Assembly (NCBI GenBank): GCA_947066105.1
Contig: CAMSYM010000001.1
Coordinates: 1 to 64,000, forward strand
Reading direction: 5' to 3'
DNA length: 64,000 nt
Source of the DNA: an uncultured Clostridia bacterium
GTDB taxonomy: Bacteria > Bacillota > Clostridia > Christensenellales > Pumilibacteraceae
This document shows positions 19,527 to 28,304 of this stretch, piece by piece. Each line of letters begins with the position of its first letter. Positions within the stretch are counted from its first letter, which is position 1. A program made the position numbers and the translations under genes. Below the pieces are notes generated by a model. That model was not told where the DNA came from. It saw only the letters and a program-made list of their open reading frames with translations, and did no database searches.

Positions 19527-19980
19527 TAAAACCGCTCGTCTTGCTACCGTTTTTGCCGCCGATTGCGTTGCTTGCCCTTGACGTAGCGCCGCTACGACTG
19601 CGGGCAATGCGCCTTGTCGGCGAATAAAAACGCTCGCGCAATACTTCGCGGTTTTATGTTATACTCGCTGCTCATATCGCCGTAAAACCGCTCGTTATGC
19701 TACTGTTTTTGCCGCCGATTGCGTTGCTTGCCCTTGACGTAGCGCCGCTACGACTGCGGGCAATGCGCCTTGTCGGCGAATAAAAACGCTCGCGCAATAC
19801 TTCGCGGTTTTATGTTATACTCGCTGCTCATATCGCCGTAAAACCGCTCGTTATGCTACTGTTTTTGCCGCCGATTGCGTTGCTTGCCATTGACGTAGCG
19901 TTGCTACGACTGCGGGCAACGCGCCTTGCCGGCGAATAAACGCTCACGCAATATTTCGCTATTTTATGTTATACTCGCCG
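19527..19980. repeat. Three tandem 156-bp units, each a long imperfect palindrome
   Basis: The unit beginning TAAAACCGCTCG starts at 19527, 19683 and 19839, an exact 156-bp period; copies 1 and 2 are nearly identical and copy 3 has diverged and lost a base. In each unit the left arm (TAAAACCGC, then TTTTTGCCG, TTGCCC and CGTAGCG) is mirrored by the right arm (CGCTACG, GGGCAA, CGGCGAATAAAAA and GCGGTTTTA), folding about a centre near CGTAGCGCCGCTACG. The arms are not perfect. The 548-bp guaB-gpsA gap holds no gene that I can support. Confidence 0.9.
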
Positions 19981-20062
19981 GTCGCATTTATTTTGATTTT
20001 AAACAAGAACGAGCGTAGCGAGTGATCGTCGATTCCGCATTCCGAATTGAAAGGAGTTACTT

Positions 20063-21073
20063 ATGTCGCTTAAATATTCGATACCGATGGACTATACACG
20101 TCAAAAGATCAAAGTGACCGTGATCGGTTGCGGACGGTGGGGGTCGTTTCAGGCGTGGTACGCCGATCAGCTCGGACATAAGGTAACGCTTTACGGACTG
20201 ACGGGCGACATCACGTACGAACAGCTCGTGATGACGCGCAAAAACGAATATCTTACGTTGCCCAAATCGATCGAGCTAAGCGACGATTTGCCGCGCGCCG
20301 TAAAGAATGCGGACATAGTAATGGTCAGCGTGCCGTCGCAGGCGTTTCGCTCGGTAATGGGCGAGTTGCGCGGAAAATGCGACATGACGGGCAAGTATCT
20401 CGTCACATGCATGAAGGGTATCGAGATAAGCACGGGCATGCGACTTTCGGAGATCGCGTTGGAATTCGGGTTGGAGCCGTGGCAGATAGCCGTACTCGCG
20501 GGTCCCGGTCACGTTCAGGAATTTACGGTCGGTAATCCCAGCTGTATGCTGTTCGACGGCTACGAGCGCGCGACGGTGGAGCGCATGGTCGAATATTTTA
20601 AAAGCCCGCTCATTCGCTTTTACTACGGTACGGACGTTATAGGCACGGAGATAGGCGCGGCGGCTAAGAACGTCATGGGCATTGTTGCGGGCGTCTTGGA
20701 CGGTATGGGACTTACCACGCTCAAAGGCGCGTTGATGGCGCGCGGCAGTCGGGAAGTGGCGCGGCTTATCAAACAGCTCGGCGGCAATCCGCTTTCCGCT
20801 TACGGGCTTTGTCATATCGGCGATTACGAAACGACGCTGTTCTCGCAACACAGTCATAACAGGATGTGGGGCGAAAATTACGCCAAAGGCAAAAAATACG
20901 ACAAGCTCGCCGAGGGCGTGCATACGGCGCGCGCAATGTCGTTGCTCGCCGATAAGCACGGCGTGGAAATGCCCATTACTTGCGCCGTTAACACTATGAT
21001 ATTGGATAAAGTAACGCCGCGCACCGTTATGGAACAGCTGTTCGACCGCACGTTAAAAGACGATTTCAATTGA
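20063..21073 (+). CDS. gpsA: Glycerol-3-phosphate dehydrogenase [NAD(P)+], divergent
   Basis: GpsA reduces dihydroxyacetone phosphate to sn-glycerol 3-phosphate for phospholipids. The 336-residue protein has the dinucleotide loop VIGCGRWGS (20-28), PSQAFRSVM, CMKGIEISTGMRLSE, LAGPGHVQE, the catalytic-lysine segment GTEIGAAAKNVMGIVAGVLDGMG and HSHNRMWGENYAKG, so the architecture is complete. Several signature words are altered: GCGRWGS for GAGSWGT and GPGHVQEFTVG for GPSHAEEVA. A 15-residue N-terminal extension precedes the first strand. AAGGAG precedes ATG 20063. It is convergent with glyS. Confidence 0.9.
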   Translation: MSLKYSIPMDYTRQKIKVTVIGCGRWGSFQAWYADQLGHKVTLYGLTGDITYEQLVMTRKNEYLTLPKSIELSDDLPRAVKNADIVMVSVPSQAFRSVMGELRGKCDMTGKYLVTCMKGIEISTGMRLSEIALEFGLEPWQIAVLAGPGHVQEFTVGNPSCMLFDGYERATVERMVEYFKSPLIRFYYGTDVIGTEIGAAAKNVMGIVAGVLDGMGLTTLKGALMARGSREVARLIKQLGGNPLSAYGLCHIGDYETTLFSQHSHNRMWGENYAKGKKYDKLAEGVHTARAMSLLADKHGVEMPITCAVNTMILDKVTPRTVMEQLFDRTLKDDFN

Positions 21074-21117
21074 CCTGTAAACTGTTTTTTCGATTTTTGC
21101 ATCGATTATCGTCAAAT

Positions 21118-21159
21118 GAAACTCCCCGATATACACAGCACGGTATATCGGGGAGTTTC
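21118..21159. terminator. Bidirectional terminator between gpsA and glyS
   Basis: Perfect 17-bp stem (21118-21134 with 21143-21159, GC-rich core CCCCG) and an 8-nt loop, between two convergent genes. The stem ends in AAA/TTT. It should stop transcription from both sides. Confidence 0.85.
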
Positions 21160-21188
21160 TATGTTCGCGTAATCGGGAACTTTATTGA

Positions 21189-22571
21189 TCACAGCTTGGT
21201 GTTTTCGATGATATAATCGGAGACCTTGCTTTCGTCCAAGCGGATCTGGCTCATGCTGTCGCGCTCACGCACGGTCACCGTACCAGTGCTTTCGGTGTCG
21301 AAGTCGACGGTGATGCAGAACGGCGTGCCTATCTCGTCTTGACGGCGGTAACGCTTGCCGATCGAGCCGGGCAGGTCGTACGTGCAGACTATACCCTTTT
21401 TGCGAAGCGCGCGGTACAGCGCGTCGGCGCGTTCGGCTTGCGCTTTTTGCAGGGGGAGAACTGCCGCTTTGTACGGCGCGATAGCGGGCGCAAAGCGCAT
21501 TACCGTACGCGTTTCCTTTTCGAGTTGTTCCTCGTCGTACGCGTCGCACAGCACCGCGAGCATTGCGCGTCCCGTGCCGAGCGACGGCTCGATGACGTAC
21601 GGGATATACGTTTCGTTGGTGGCGGGGTCGGTGTAGTCCAGTTTTTCGCCCGAAAATTCGGAATGTTTTTTAAGATCGTAATCGGTGCGGTCGGCAATGC
21701 CCCAAAGCTCGCCCCAGCCGAACGGGAACAAATACTCGAAGTCGCTCGTCGCTTTGGAATAGAAGGACAGCTCGGCTTTGTCGTGGTCGCGTATGCGCAG
21801 ATTTTCTTTCTTTAAGCCGAGCATTTGCAAAAACTCGTAGCAGTAGTTTTTCCAATGCTCGAACCATTCGAGATCGGTGCCGGGCTTGCAGAAAAATTCC
21901 ATTTCCATTTGCTCGAATTCGCGCAGGCGGAATATAAAGTTGCCCGGCGTTATCTCGTTGCGGAAGCTTTTGCCCATTTGGCAAATGCCGAACGGCACGC
22001 GCGCCCGCGCCGAGCGCGTGACGTTTTTGAAGTTGACGAATATGCCTTGCGCCGTTTCGGGACGGAGATAACACGTGGATACCGTGTCCTCGGTAACGCC
22101 TTGAAACGTTTTGAACATAAGGTTGAATTTTTTGACGGGCGTGAAGTCGGACTTGCCGCACACGGGGCAGGGTATTTTATGCTCCGCCACAAACGCCGAC
22201 AACGCGTCGTTATCCATCGCCGCCACAGGCACATCGAGCTTGTGCTTTAAAGCGTACGTTTCCACGAGATCGTCGGCGCGGCAACGGCTCTTGCAAGCCT
22301 TGCAGTCCATAAGCGGATCGGAAAACCCCGCAAGATGTCCCGACGCTTCCCAAACCTTGGGATTCATCAGTATGGAGCAGTCCAGCCCGAAGTTGTTTTC
22401 GCTTTCGGTGACGAATTTTTGCCACCACGCTTTTTTGATGTTGTTGTACAGCTCGACGCCGACGGGCCCGTAGTCCCAGGTGTTGGCGAATCCGCCGTAA
22501 ATATCGCTGCCGGCAAAAATAAATCCGCGCGACTTGCACAGTGCGACAAGCTTATCCATAGTCAATTTCAT
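21189..22571 (-). CDS. glyS: Glycyl-tRNA synthetase, single-chain dimeric type
   Basis: Class II glycyl-tRNA synthetase of the alpha2 type (the form of many Firmicutes, archaea and eukaryotes) rather than the GlyQ/GlyS tetramer. The 460-residue protein starts [30 protein letters not shown], has a zinc-like CKACKSRC cluster at about 93-100, motif 2 ([25 protein letters not shown] region, with R at FRLREFEQ) and motif 3 ([10 protein letters not shown]). The C-terminal anticodon-binding domain begins near 365 ([10 protein letters not shown]). It has its own consensus promoter and GAGGTG ribosome site and ends at the terminator shared with gpsA. Confidence 0.97.
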   Translation of the reverse strand: MKLTMDKLVALCKSRGFIFAGSDIYGGFANTWDYGPVGVELYNNIKKAWWQKFVTESENNFGLDCSILMNPKVWEASGHLAGFSDPLMDCKACKSRCRADDLVETYALKHKLDVPVAAMDNDALSAFVAEHKIPCPVCGKSDFTPVKKFNLMFKTFQGVTEDTVSTCYLRPETAQGIFVNFKNVTRSARARVPFGICQMGKSFRNEITPGNFIFRLREFEQMEMEFFCKPGTDLEWFEHWKNYCYEFLQMLGLKKENLRIRDHDKAELSFYSKATSDFEYLFPFGWGELWGIADRTDYDLKKHSEFSGEKLDYTDPATNETYIPYVIEPSLGTGRAMLAVLCDAYDEEQLEKETRTVMRFAPAIAPYKAAVLPLQKAQAERADALYRALRKKGIVCTYDLPGSIGKRYRRQDEIGTPFCITVDFDTESTGTVTVRERDSMSQIRLDESKVSDYIIENTKL

Positions 22572-22603
22572 GACGGCACCTCGTAGGTTGAATTTCGTAT
22601 AAG

Positions 22604-22632
22604 ATTATACCTTATAAATGCCGTCGTGTCAA
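22604..22632 (-). promoter_or_regulatory. Consensus promoter for glyS
   Basis: On the minus strand, TTGACA (22632-22627), 17-bp spacer, TATAAT (22609-22604): a perfect sigma-A promoter about 32 nt upstream of the ATG. The leader is too short for a T-box, so glycine-tRNA control by that route is not supported. Confidence 0.9.
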
Positions 22633-22702
22633 GTTATCGACATGGCAATTACGCGTTTTGCGAAATTAGCGCAAAAATATCCCGAATATACCGTTAAAAC
22701 AC

Positions 22703-22731
22703 TTTACTAATTTAGCGCGATAAAGTATAAT
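22703..22731 (+). promoter_or_regulatory. Promoter for the histidine operon
   Basis: TTTACT (22703-22708), 17-bp spacer, TATAAT (22726-22731). It lies about 62 bp before yerC, which heads a run of ten overlapping or near-touching genes. No T-box or other long leader is present. Confidence 0.7.
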
Positions 22732-22793
22732 ATGGATAATGACGCGACGTTATGCGAATAAAACGCGTTCGGCGAAAGTTTTAGGCGGTGTTT

Positions 22794-23072
22794 ATGGACG
22801 ATGAAAAACTAAACGGGCATATTGACGATTTGTGCAACGCCATATTGCGCTTGCGCACTGTCGAACAGTGCAGGGCGTTTTTGGAAGATCTTTGCACGTA
22901 TAAGGAGGTCGAGCAAATGGCTAAGCGCATTTATGCCGCGGAGCTGTTTTTACGCGGCGACACGTACAACGATATTATCGCGGCGACCGAGCTTTCGAGC
23001 GCGACCATAAGCCGCGTGTCGCGCGCGCTGTCGCACGGCAGCGGCGGGTATAAGTCTGTGCTTGGCGATTGA
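22794..23072 (+). CDS. yerC: TrpR/YerC-family regulator at the head of the his operon
   Basis: 92-residue helical protein of the YerC/YecD TrpR-like group. The helix-turn-helix is the C-terminal DTYNDIIAATELSSATISRVSRAL (about 56-78), similar to YerC in sequence and length; the N-terminal half is dimerisation helices (LRLRTVEQCRAFLEDLCTY). In many Firmicutes a yerC-type gene sits with his genes, so self-control of this operon is likely but inferred. ATG 22794 with AGGCGG 5 nt upstream was preferred over GTG 22788. Confidence 0.88.
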   Translation: MDDEKLNGHIDDLCNAILRLRTVEQCRAFLEDLCTYKEVEQMAKRIYAAELFLRGDTYNDIIAATELSSATISRVSRALSHGSGGYKSVLGD

Positions 23073-23108
23073 TCGACGCATGCGGGGATATTGCACGGAA
23101 AGACGAGC

Positions 23109-24146
23109 ATGGAAATAGATATAGGAAAATTAAAGCGTGAAGAGCGCACGGCGTTGTCGCTTAAAGCGTTGTATCGCAGTTACGGATACAGGGAGTATAA
23201 GCTTTCGGGGTTTGACGATTATTCGCTGTACGCCGAAAACAAAAGCTTTTTGGACGGACGCGGAGTGCTTACGCTCAATTTGGGCGGACGTTTGATCGCG
23301 CTCAGACCGGACGTTACGCTGAGCGTGGTAAAAAGCGTCGACGCGGGCAAATGCGGCGCGGAAAAGCTGTTTTACGACGAACGGGTATACCGCAAATCGG
23401 CGAGCGGCGGCGAGTTTACCGAGCTTCGTCAAATAGGCGTGGAGGTGGTTGGCGGCGTCGACCGAGTTACCGAAATCGAGGTGTGCGAGTTGATATTGAG
23501 TACGCTCGGCGCGGTAGGACGCGACTATGTGCTTGACGTATCGCATGCCGGCATAGTCGAAAAAATATGCGACGGCGCGCGGCTTTTCGGGCGTGCGCGC
23601 GAGCTTGCGGTCGACTGTTTAAAGCGCAAAAGCCTTCACGAGTTCAACAAGCTTGTAGGCGACGGCGGCAACGAATATGCTCGCGCGTTCGGCAAGTTGA
23701 TAGCTTTGCCGTCTGCGCCGAGCGCGGCGGTCGAGCGGTTGCGAGAAGTCGCTTGCGGCTTGGGCATATCCGCGGAGCTTGACGAACTGGAACGCGTTGT
23801 CGCGTGCGGCGACGGGATAAGGGTCGATTTTTCGATAGGCGGCGACGCCGATTATTATAACGGCGTTGTGTTTAAGGGGTATGTCGACGGCGTGCCGTAC
23901 GCGGCGCTTTCGGGCGGCAGATACGACAAGCTGTTGAACAGGTTCGGCAAAAACGCGAGCGCGATAGGCTTTGCGCTTTATCTCGGCGAGCTGTGCGCGA
24001 TCGACGACGATGCGACGGACGCGCCCGACGAAACGATCGTTTACGACGACGGTAATGCGGCGGACGCGCTTGCGCGGGCGCGGCGGTTGCGCGCGAGCGG
24101 GCGTAGCGTGCTTTTGCGCCGCGCGTGCGAAAAAGGAGAGTTATGA
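23109..24146 (+). CDS. hisZ: ATP phosphoribosyltransferase regulatory subunit
   Basis: HisZ resembles the catalytic core of histidyl-tRNA synthetase but does not charge tRNA; it binds the short HisG and makes it active and feedback-sensitive to histidine. The 345-residue protein has motif-2-like ALRPDVTLSVVKSVDAG and FYDERVYRKS, TELRQIGVEVVGG and the C-terminal ALSGGRYDKLLNRFGK. There is no anticodon-binding domain, which separates it from HisS. ATG 23109 (GGAAAG upstream) was chosen over an in-frame TTG at 23091. The stop overlaps hisG by 4 nt. Confidence 0.92.
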   Translation: MEIDIGKLKREERTALSLKALYRSYGYREYKLSGFDDYSLYAENKSFLDGRGVLTLNLGGRLIALRPDVTLSVVKSVDAGKCGAEKLFYDERVYRKSASGGEFTELRQIGVEVVGGVDRVTEIEVCELILSTLGAVGRDYVLDVSHAGIVEKICDGARLFGRARELAVDCLKRKSLHEFNKLVGDGGNEYARAFGKLIALPSAPSAAVERLREVACGLGISAELDELERVVACGDGIRVDFSIGGDADYYNGVVFKGYVDGVPYAALSGGRYDKLLNRFGKNASAIGFALYLGELCAIDDDATDAPDETIVYDDGNAADALARARRLRASGRSVLLRRACEKGEL

Positions 24147-24784
24147 TAAACGTGGCTTTACCTAAGGGCAGGCTGGGCGAAAAGGCGTACGCCATGTTTT
24201 GCGCCGCGGGCTACGGCTCTATGGATATCGGCGATATAGGCCGCAAGCTGTCGTTCCGCGACGAAAAGAGCGGTATGAATTATTTTTGGGTCAAACCGTC
24301 CGACGTTGCGGTATACGTCGAGCGCGGCGCGGCGGATATGGGCATTGCCGGTAAGGACGTGCTCGACGAGGACGGCGCGGACGTGTACGAGCTATTGGAT
24401 CTCGGCATAGGCAGGTGCAAGATGTGCGTAGCGGCGCGCAAAGATTTTACGGACGATCCTTCGCGTCCGCTCAAAGTGGCGAGCAAGTTCGTACATAGCG
24501 CAGAACGGTATTATGCGTCGATAGGACGGCGGATCGCGATCATAAAGCTCAACGGGTCGGTGGAGCTTGCTCCTATACTCGGACTGTCTGACGTGATCTT
24601 CGATATAGTGGAAACGGGCGGCACGCTTAAAGCCAACGGCTTGCGCGTTATCGCCGAAGTGTCCGATATAAGCGCGCGGTTCGTGGTAAACAAGGCGGCT
24701 TATAAATTCAAGAGCGCGGAAATAGCGCGCATAACCGAAAAGCTTAACGGAGTTTGCGAACATGATAAGACCTGTTGTGTATAA
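24143..24784 (+). CDS. hisG: ATP phosphoribosyltransferase, short form
   Basis: HisG makes phosphoribosyl-ATP from ATP and PRPP, the first step of histidine synthesis. The 213-residue length is the short form without the C-terminal ACT-like regulatory domain, so it depends on the HisZ encoded just upstream. Conserved parts are VALPKGRLGEKA, DMGIAGKDVLDE, RVASKF-like VASKFV and the PRPP loop region DIVETGGTLKANGL. ATG 24143 overlaps the hisZ stop, and AAAGGAG lies at 24130-24137; an in-frame GTG 18 nt upstream was rejected. The 3' end overlaps hisD by 23 nt. Confidence 0.96.
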   Translation: MINVALPKGRLGEKAYAMFCAAGYGSMDIGDIGRKLSFRDEKSGMNYFWVKPSDVAVYVERGAADMGIAGKDVLDEDGADVYELLDLGIGRCKMCVAARKDFTDDPSRPLKVASKFVHSAERYYASIGRRIAIIKLNGSVELAPILGLSDVIFDIVETGGTLKANGLRVIAEVSDISARFVVNKAAYKFKSAEIARITEKLNGVCEHDKTCCV

Positions 24785-26039
24785 CGGCGAACGCGCCGAA
24801 AAATTATTCGGCGAGCGCGAGAGCTTGACCTGCGACGTTCGACCGATCGTCAAATCGATAATAGCCGATGTAAGAACGCGCGGCGACGTTGCGCTTGCGG
24901 AGTATGCGAGAAAATTCGACGGCTACGACGGCGGATCGTTTGAAGTATCCGAGCGGGAATTCTCGGCGGCGGAGCGCGCGGTGTCGAATGGATACAAATC
25001 CATGCTCGAACGCGCGATAGCCAATATCCGCGCGTTTCACGCCAAGCAGAAGCGCGACGGGTTCGAGATACGCGAGCGCGACCGCGTGGTCGGGCAAAAG
25101 GTAACGCCCATACAGCGCGTGGCTATTTACGTGCCGGGCGGCACTGCGGCGTATCCGTCTACGGTGCTTATGAACGCCGTACCCGCAAAGATTGCGGGAG
25201 TACCCGTGCTCGTCATGGCGACGCCGGTAAAAGCGGACGGCGCGGTCAAGCCCGAAGTGCTTGTCGCCGCCAAGCTGTGCGGGGTCGATAAAGTCTATAA
25301 AATAGGCGGGGCGCAAGCGATAGCCGCGCTCGCTTACGGTACGGAAAGCATCGTCAAGGTCGATAAGATAACGGGACCGGGCAATGCGTACGTTGCCGAA
25401 GCCAAGCGTCAGGTTTCGGGCGTGGCGTGCGGGATAGACATGCTCGCCGGTCCGAGCGAGATACTCGTGATCGCGGATAGCTCCGCGAATGCAGAAAACG
25501 TTGCCGCGGACATGCTGTCGCAGGCGGAACACGATAAGCTCGCGTCGGCGTTGCTGATATGTACGGACATGGGTTTTGCGAAAAAGACCGTTTCCGAGCT
25601 GTACGAGCAGGTCGATAAATTACCGCGCGCGGAAATTGCGCGGGCGTCATTGGACGGCAGATGCAGGGTGATAGTCGCGCCCGATCTCGATACCGCCGTC
25701 GCGCTCGCCGACGAGTACGCGCCCGAACACTTGGAGCTGTGCGTGAGCGATCCGTTTGCGTTATTGGAAAAGATCAAAAACGCGGGGTCTGTATTTTTGG
25801 GCAACAACACGCCCGAAGCGCTCGGTGATTATTATGCGGGCGCGAACCACACGTTGCCGACGAGCGGTACGGCGCGGTTTTCTTCGCCGCTCGGCGTAGA
25901 CGATTTCGTAAAAACGACGCAGTATGTTTACTATACCGACGTTGCGATCGCGACAGCCGCCGATGACGTAACGACGTTCGCCGAGAGCGAAGGGCTTTCG
26001 GGACATGCGGAAAGCGTGCGCAAGCGGGTGAAAAAATGA
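24762..26039 (+). CDS. hisD: Histidinol dehydrogenase
   Basis: HisD oxidises L-histidinol to L-histidine with two NAD+ in the last two steps of the pathway. The 425-residue protein shows VAIYVPGGTAAYPSTVLMNAVPAK, KIGGAQAIAALAYGTESI, the nucleotide segment VDKITGPGNAYVAEAKRQV, DMLAGPSEILVIAD and the zinc-ligand regions QAEHD and EHLEL, plus a C-terminal HTLPTSGTARFSSPLGVDDFVK. The length is normal. The 5' end lies inside hisG and the stop overlaps hisC by 4 nt. Confidence 0.98.
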   Translation: MIRPVVYNGERAEKLFGERESLTCDVRPIVKSIIADVRTRGDVALAEYARKFDGYDGGSFEVSEREFSAAERAVSNGYKSMLERAIANIRAFHAKQKRDGFEIRERDRVVGQKVTPIQRVAIYVPGGTAAYPSTVLMNAVPAKIAGVPVLVMATPVKADGAVKPEVLVAAKLCGVDKVYKIGGAQAIAALAYGTESIVKVDKITGPGNAYVAEAKRQVSGVACGIDMLAGPSEILVIADSSANAENVAADMLSQAEHDKLASALLICTDMGFAKKTVSELYEQVDKLPRAEIARASLDGRCRVIVAPDLDTAVALADEYAPEHLELCVSDPFALLEKIKNAGSVFLGNNTPEALGDYYAGANHTLPTSGTARFSSPLGVDDFVKTTQYVYYTDVAIATAADDVTTFAESEGLSGHAESVRKRVKK

Positions 26040-27094
26040 GCGGATTTTTTTCGGAACGGCTTAACGGATTGTGTCCTTATGTACCGGGCGAACAGCCTAA
26101 GAGAGGCGAGTATATCAAGCTCAACACCAACGAGAATCCGTATTATCCGTCGCGATATGCCGCCGACGGGATAGACGGCGTGTTTTTGCGCGGTCTGCGT
26201 TTGTATTCCGATCCCGATTGCGAGGAACTGCGCGGCGCGATCGCGGAGTATTACGGCGTGCCGTCGCGGTGCGTCATGCCGACCAACGGATCGGACGAAG
26301 CGCTTGCGTTTTGCTTTGCGGCGTTCGGCGACCGCGGCGCGGTGTTCCCCGACGTTACTTACGGGTTTTACAAGGTGTTTGCCGAGCTGTTCGGCGTGCC
26401 GTATACCGAATTGCCGTTGCGCGCCGATTTTACGGTCGATATGGACGGATATTTGAACGTCGGGCGCGCTGTCGTGCTTGCCAATCCCAATGCGCAAACG
26501 GGTATATATTTGTCGCTCGACGATATAGAGCGCATAGTCGCAAGCAATGCCGATAACGTCGTCATAATAGATGAGGCGTATATCGATTTCGGCGGGCAAA
26601 GCGCGGTCGGACTGACGCGAAAATACAACAATCTCGTCGTGGTGCAAACTTTTTCCAAGTCGCGGTCGCTCGCAGGTGCGCGCGTGGGGTTTGCGATAGC
26701 CGACGAAGAGCTTATCGCCGATCTGCAACGCATACGGTTTTCGTTCAATCCGTACAACGTGAACCGCGTGTCTGCGGCGGTAGCCGTCGGCGCGATAAGG
26801 GACAGACGTTATTTTGCCGAATGCATAGATAAGATAAAGTCGACGCGCGCACGGCTCGTTGGCGAACTCGGTCGGCTCGGTTACGCGGTATTGCCGTCGC
26901 TCGCCAATTTCGTGCTTGCGAAAAGCCCCAAGATCAACGGCAAAAAATTGTACGAAACGCTTAAAGCTTCTGGTATACTCGTCAGGCATTTTTCGGACGC
27001 GCGCATAAACGGATTCGTGCGTATCACCGTAGGCACCGACGAGCAGACCGACGCGCTTATAAAAGCTTTGGAGATAGCGGAGAACACATTATGA
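26036..27094 (+). CDS. hisC: Histidinol-phosphate aminotransferase
   Basis: HisC converts imidazole-acetol phosphate and glutamate to histidinol phosphate. It is a fold-type I PLP enzyme of 352 residues with KLNTNENPYYPS (28-39), TNGSDEAL (83-90), ANPNAQTG (149-156), VVIIDEAYIDF (175-185) and the Schiff-base Lys208 in TFSKSRSLAGARVGFA. The C-terminal RITVGTDEQTDALIKALE is typical. It overlaps both neighbours by 4 nt. Confidence 0.96.
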   Translation: MSGFFSERLNGLCPYVPGEQPKRGEYIKLNTNENPYYPSRYAADGIDGVFLRGLRLYSDPDCEELRGAIAEYYGVPSRCVMPTNGSDEALAFCFAAFGDRGAVFPDVTYGFYKVFAELFGVPYTELPLRADFTVDMDGYLNVGRAVVLANPNAQTGIYLSLDDIERIVASNADNVVIIDEAYIDFGGQSAVGLTRKYNNLVVVQTFSKSRSLAGARVGFAIADEELIADLQRIRFSFNPYNVNRVSAAVAVGAIRDRRYFAECIDKIKSTRARLVGELGRLGYAVLPSLANFVLAKSPKINGKKLYETLKASGILVRHFSDARINGFVRITVGTDEQTDALIKALEIAENTL

Positions 27095-27702
27095 GAACTG
27101 CGGATATTGCAAGAAAAACAGCCGAGACCGATATAACGCTGTCGCTCGCGCTCGACGGCGGCGAAAAATGCGTCGATACCGATTGCGGGTTTTTAGATCA
27201 CATGCTCGAACTGTTCGTCGTGCATTCCGGTTACGGATTGCGGGTAAAATGCAAGGGCGATACCGACGTGGATTTTCACCACACGACGGAGGACGTAGGG
27301 ATAGCGCTCGGACAGGCGTTCAAAAAAGCGCTCGGCGACAAAAAGGGCATAGCGCGGTATGCGCACGTCGTATTGCCGATGGACGAGTCGCTTGTGCTGT
27401 GCGCCGCGGACATAAGCGGTCGCGGGTATCTTAATTTCGACGTGGATCTGCCTGCGGCGAAAGTGACGGACGGCGACGACGAAATTACGGTCAAGCGCGT
27501 CGGGCTGTTCGATACCGAGCTTGTCGAAGAATTTTTTGCGGCGTTCGCGCGCGAGGCGGGCGTTACGTTGCATTTCAAAAAGCTGTACGGCAAAAACACT
27601 CATCACATTATCGAATGCGTGTTCAAGGCGTTTGCGCGCGCGATCAAAAGCGCGACGACCGTCGTCGGCGGCGAGATACCGTCGAGCAAGGGCGTGCTAT
27701 GA
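27091..27702 (+). CDS. hisB: Imidazoleglycerol-phosphate dehydratase
   Basis: HisB (monofunctional form) dehydrates imidazole glycerol phosphate. The 203-residue protein starts RTADIARKTAETDITLSLALDG and shows the metal-ligand motifs DCGFLDHMLELFVVHSGYGL, DVDFHHTTEDVGIALGQA, GRGYLNF and THHIIECVFKAFARA. There is no fused histidinol phosphatase, and none is encoded in this operon. It overlaps hisC and hisH by 4 nt each. Confidence 0.97.
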   Translation: MRTADIARKTAETDITLSLALDGGEKCVDTDCGFLDHMLELFVVHSGYGLRVKCKGDTDVDFHHTTEDVGIALGQAFKKALGDKKGIARYAHVVLPMDESLVLCAADISGRGYLNFDVDLPAAKVTDGDDEITVKRVGLFDTELVEEFFAAFAREAGVTLHFKKLYGKNTHHIIECVFKAFARAIKSATTVVGGEIPSSKGVL

Positions 27703-28304
27703 TAGGCATAGTCGATTACGGTTGCGGCAATCTGTTTTCGCTCAAAAGCTCGTTCGCGCGGTTGGGCGCGGCTACGGTCGTATCGGGCGACGCGCGGGAA
27801 CTCGGTAAGTGCGACAGGATAGTTTTGCCGGGCGTTGGCGCGTTTGCCGACGCGGTGCAAAAGCTGATTGCCTGCGGACTGGACAAAGCGGTCGTGCGCA
27901 TGAGCAAGCATATACCGCTGTTGGGCATTTGTTTGGGCATGCAGTTGTTGTTTGAAAAAAGCTTCGAGTACGGCGAGCATGCGGGACTGGGCTTGCTCGA
28001 AGGAAGCGTGGTGACGCTCAAAGACCGCGTTGATAAAGGATACAAGATCCCGCAAATGGGTTGGAACGCGCTGGCTATCGTGCGTAAAAACAGACTGCTC
28101 GCTCGCGTGAAAGACGGCGATCATATGTATTTCGTGCATTCGTATCATGCCGTCGATTGCCGCGACAGCGTGACGGCGGTCGTCGACTACGGCGGCGACG
28201 TTACGGCGGCTGTCGAGCGTGGCAACGTGTTCGGTACTCAGTTCCATCCCGAAAAAAGCGGCGACTCGGGGCTTGCCGTACTTAAAGCGTTTACGGAGTT
28301 GTGA
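27699..28304 (+). CDS. hisH: Imidazole glycerol phosphate synthase, glutaminase subunit
   Basis: HisH hydrolyses glutamine and channels ammonia to HisF. The 201-residue class I glutamine amidotransferase starts MIGIVDYGCGNLFSLKSSFARLG and has the oxyanion PGVGAF, nucleophile Cys78 in LLGICLGMQLLFE, and the C-terminal catalytic pair in GTQFHPEKS. ATG 27699 overlaps the hisB stop; a longer frame to 27615 was rejected because it reads through hisB. Confidence 0.96.
   Translation: MIGIVDYGCGNLFSLKSSFARLGAATVVSGDARELGKCDRIVLPGVGAFADAVQKLIACGLDKAVVRMSKHIPLLGICLGMQLLFEKSFEYGEHAGLGLLEGSVVTLKDRVDKGYKIPQMGWNALAIVRKNRLLARVKDGDHMYFVHSYHAVDCRDSVTAVVDYGGDVTAAVERGNVFGTQFHPEKSGDSGLAVLKAFTEL

Noticed and set aside
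19527-19980. CRISPR array
   Set aside because: The repeat unit is 156 bp with no unique spacers and no cas genes nearby.
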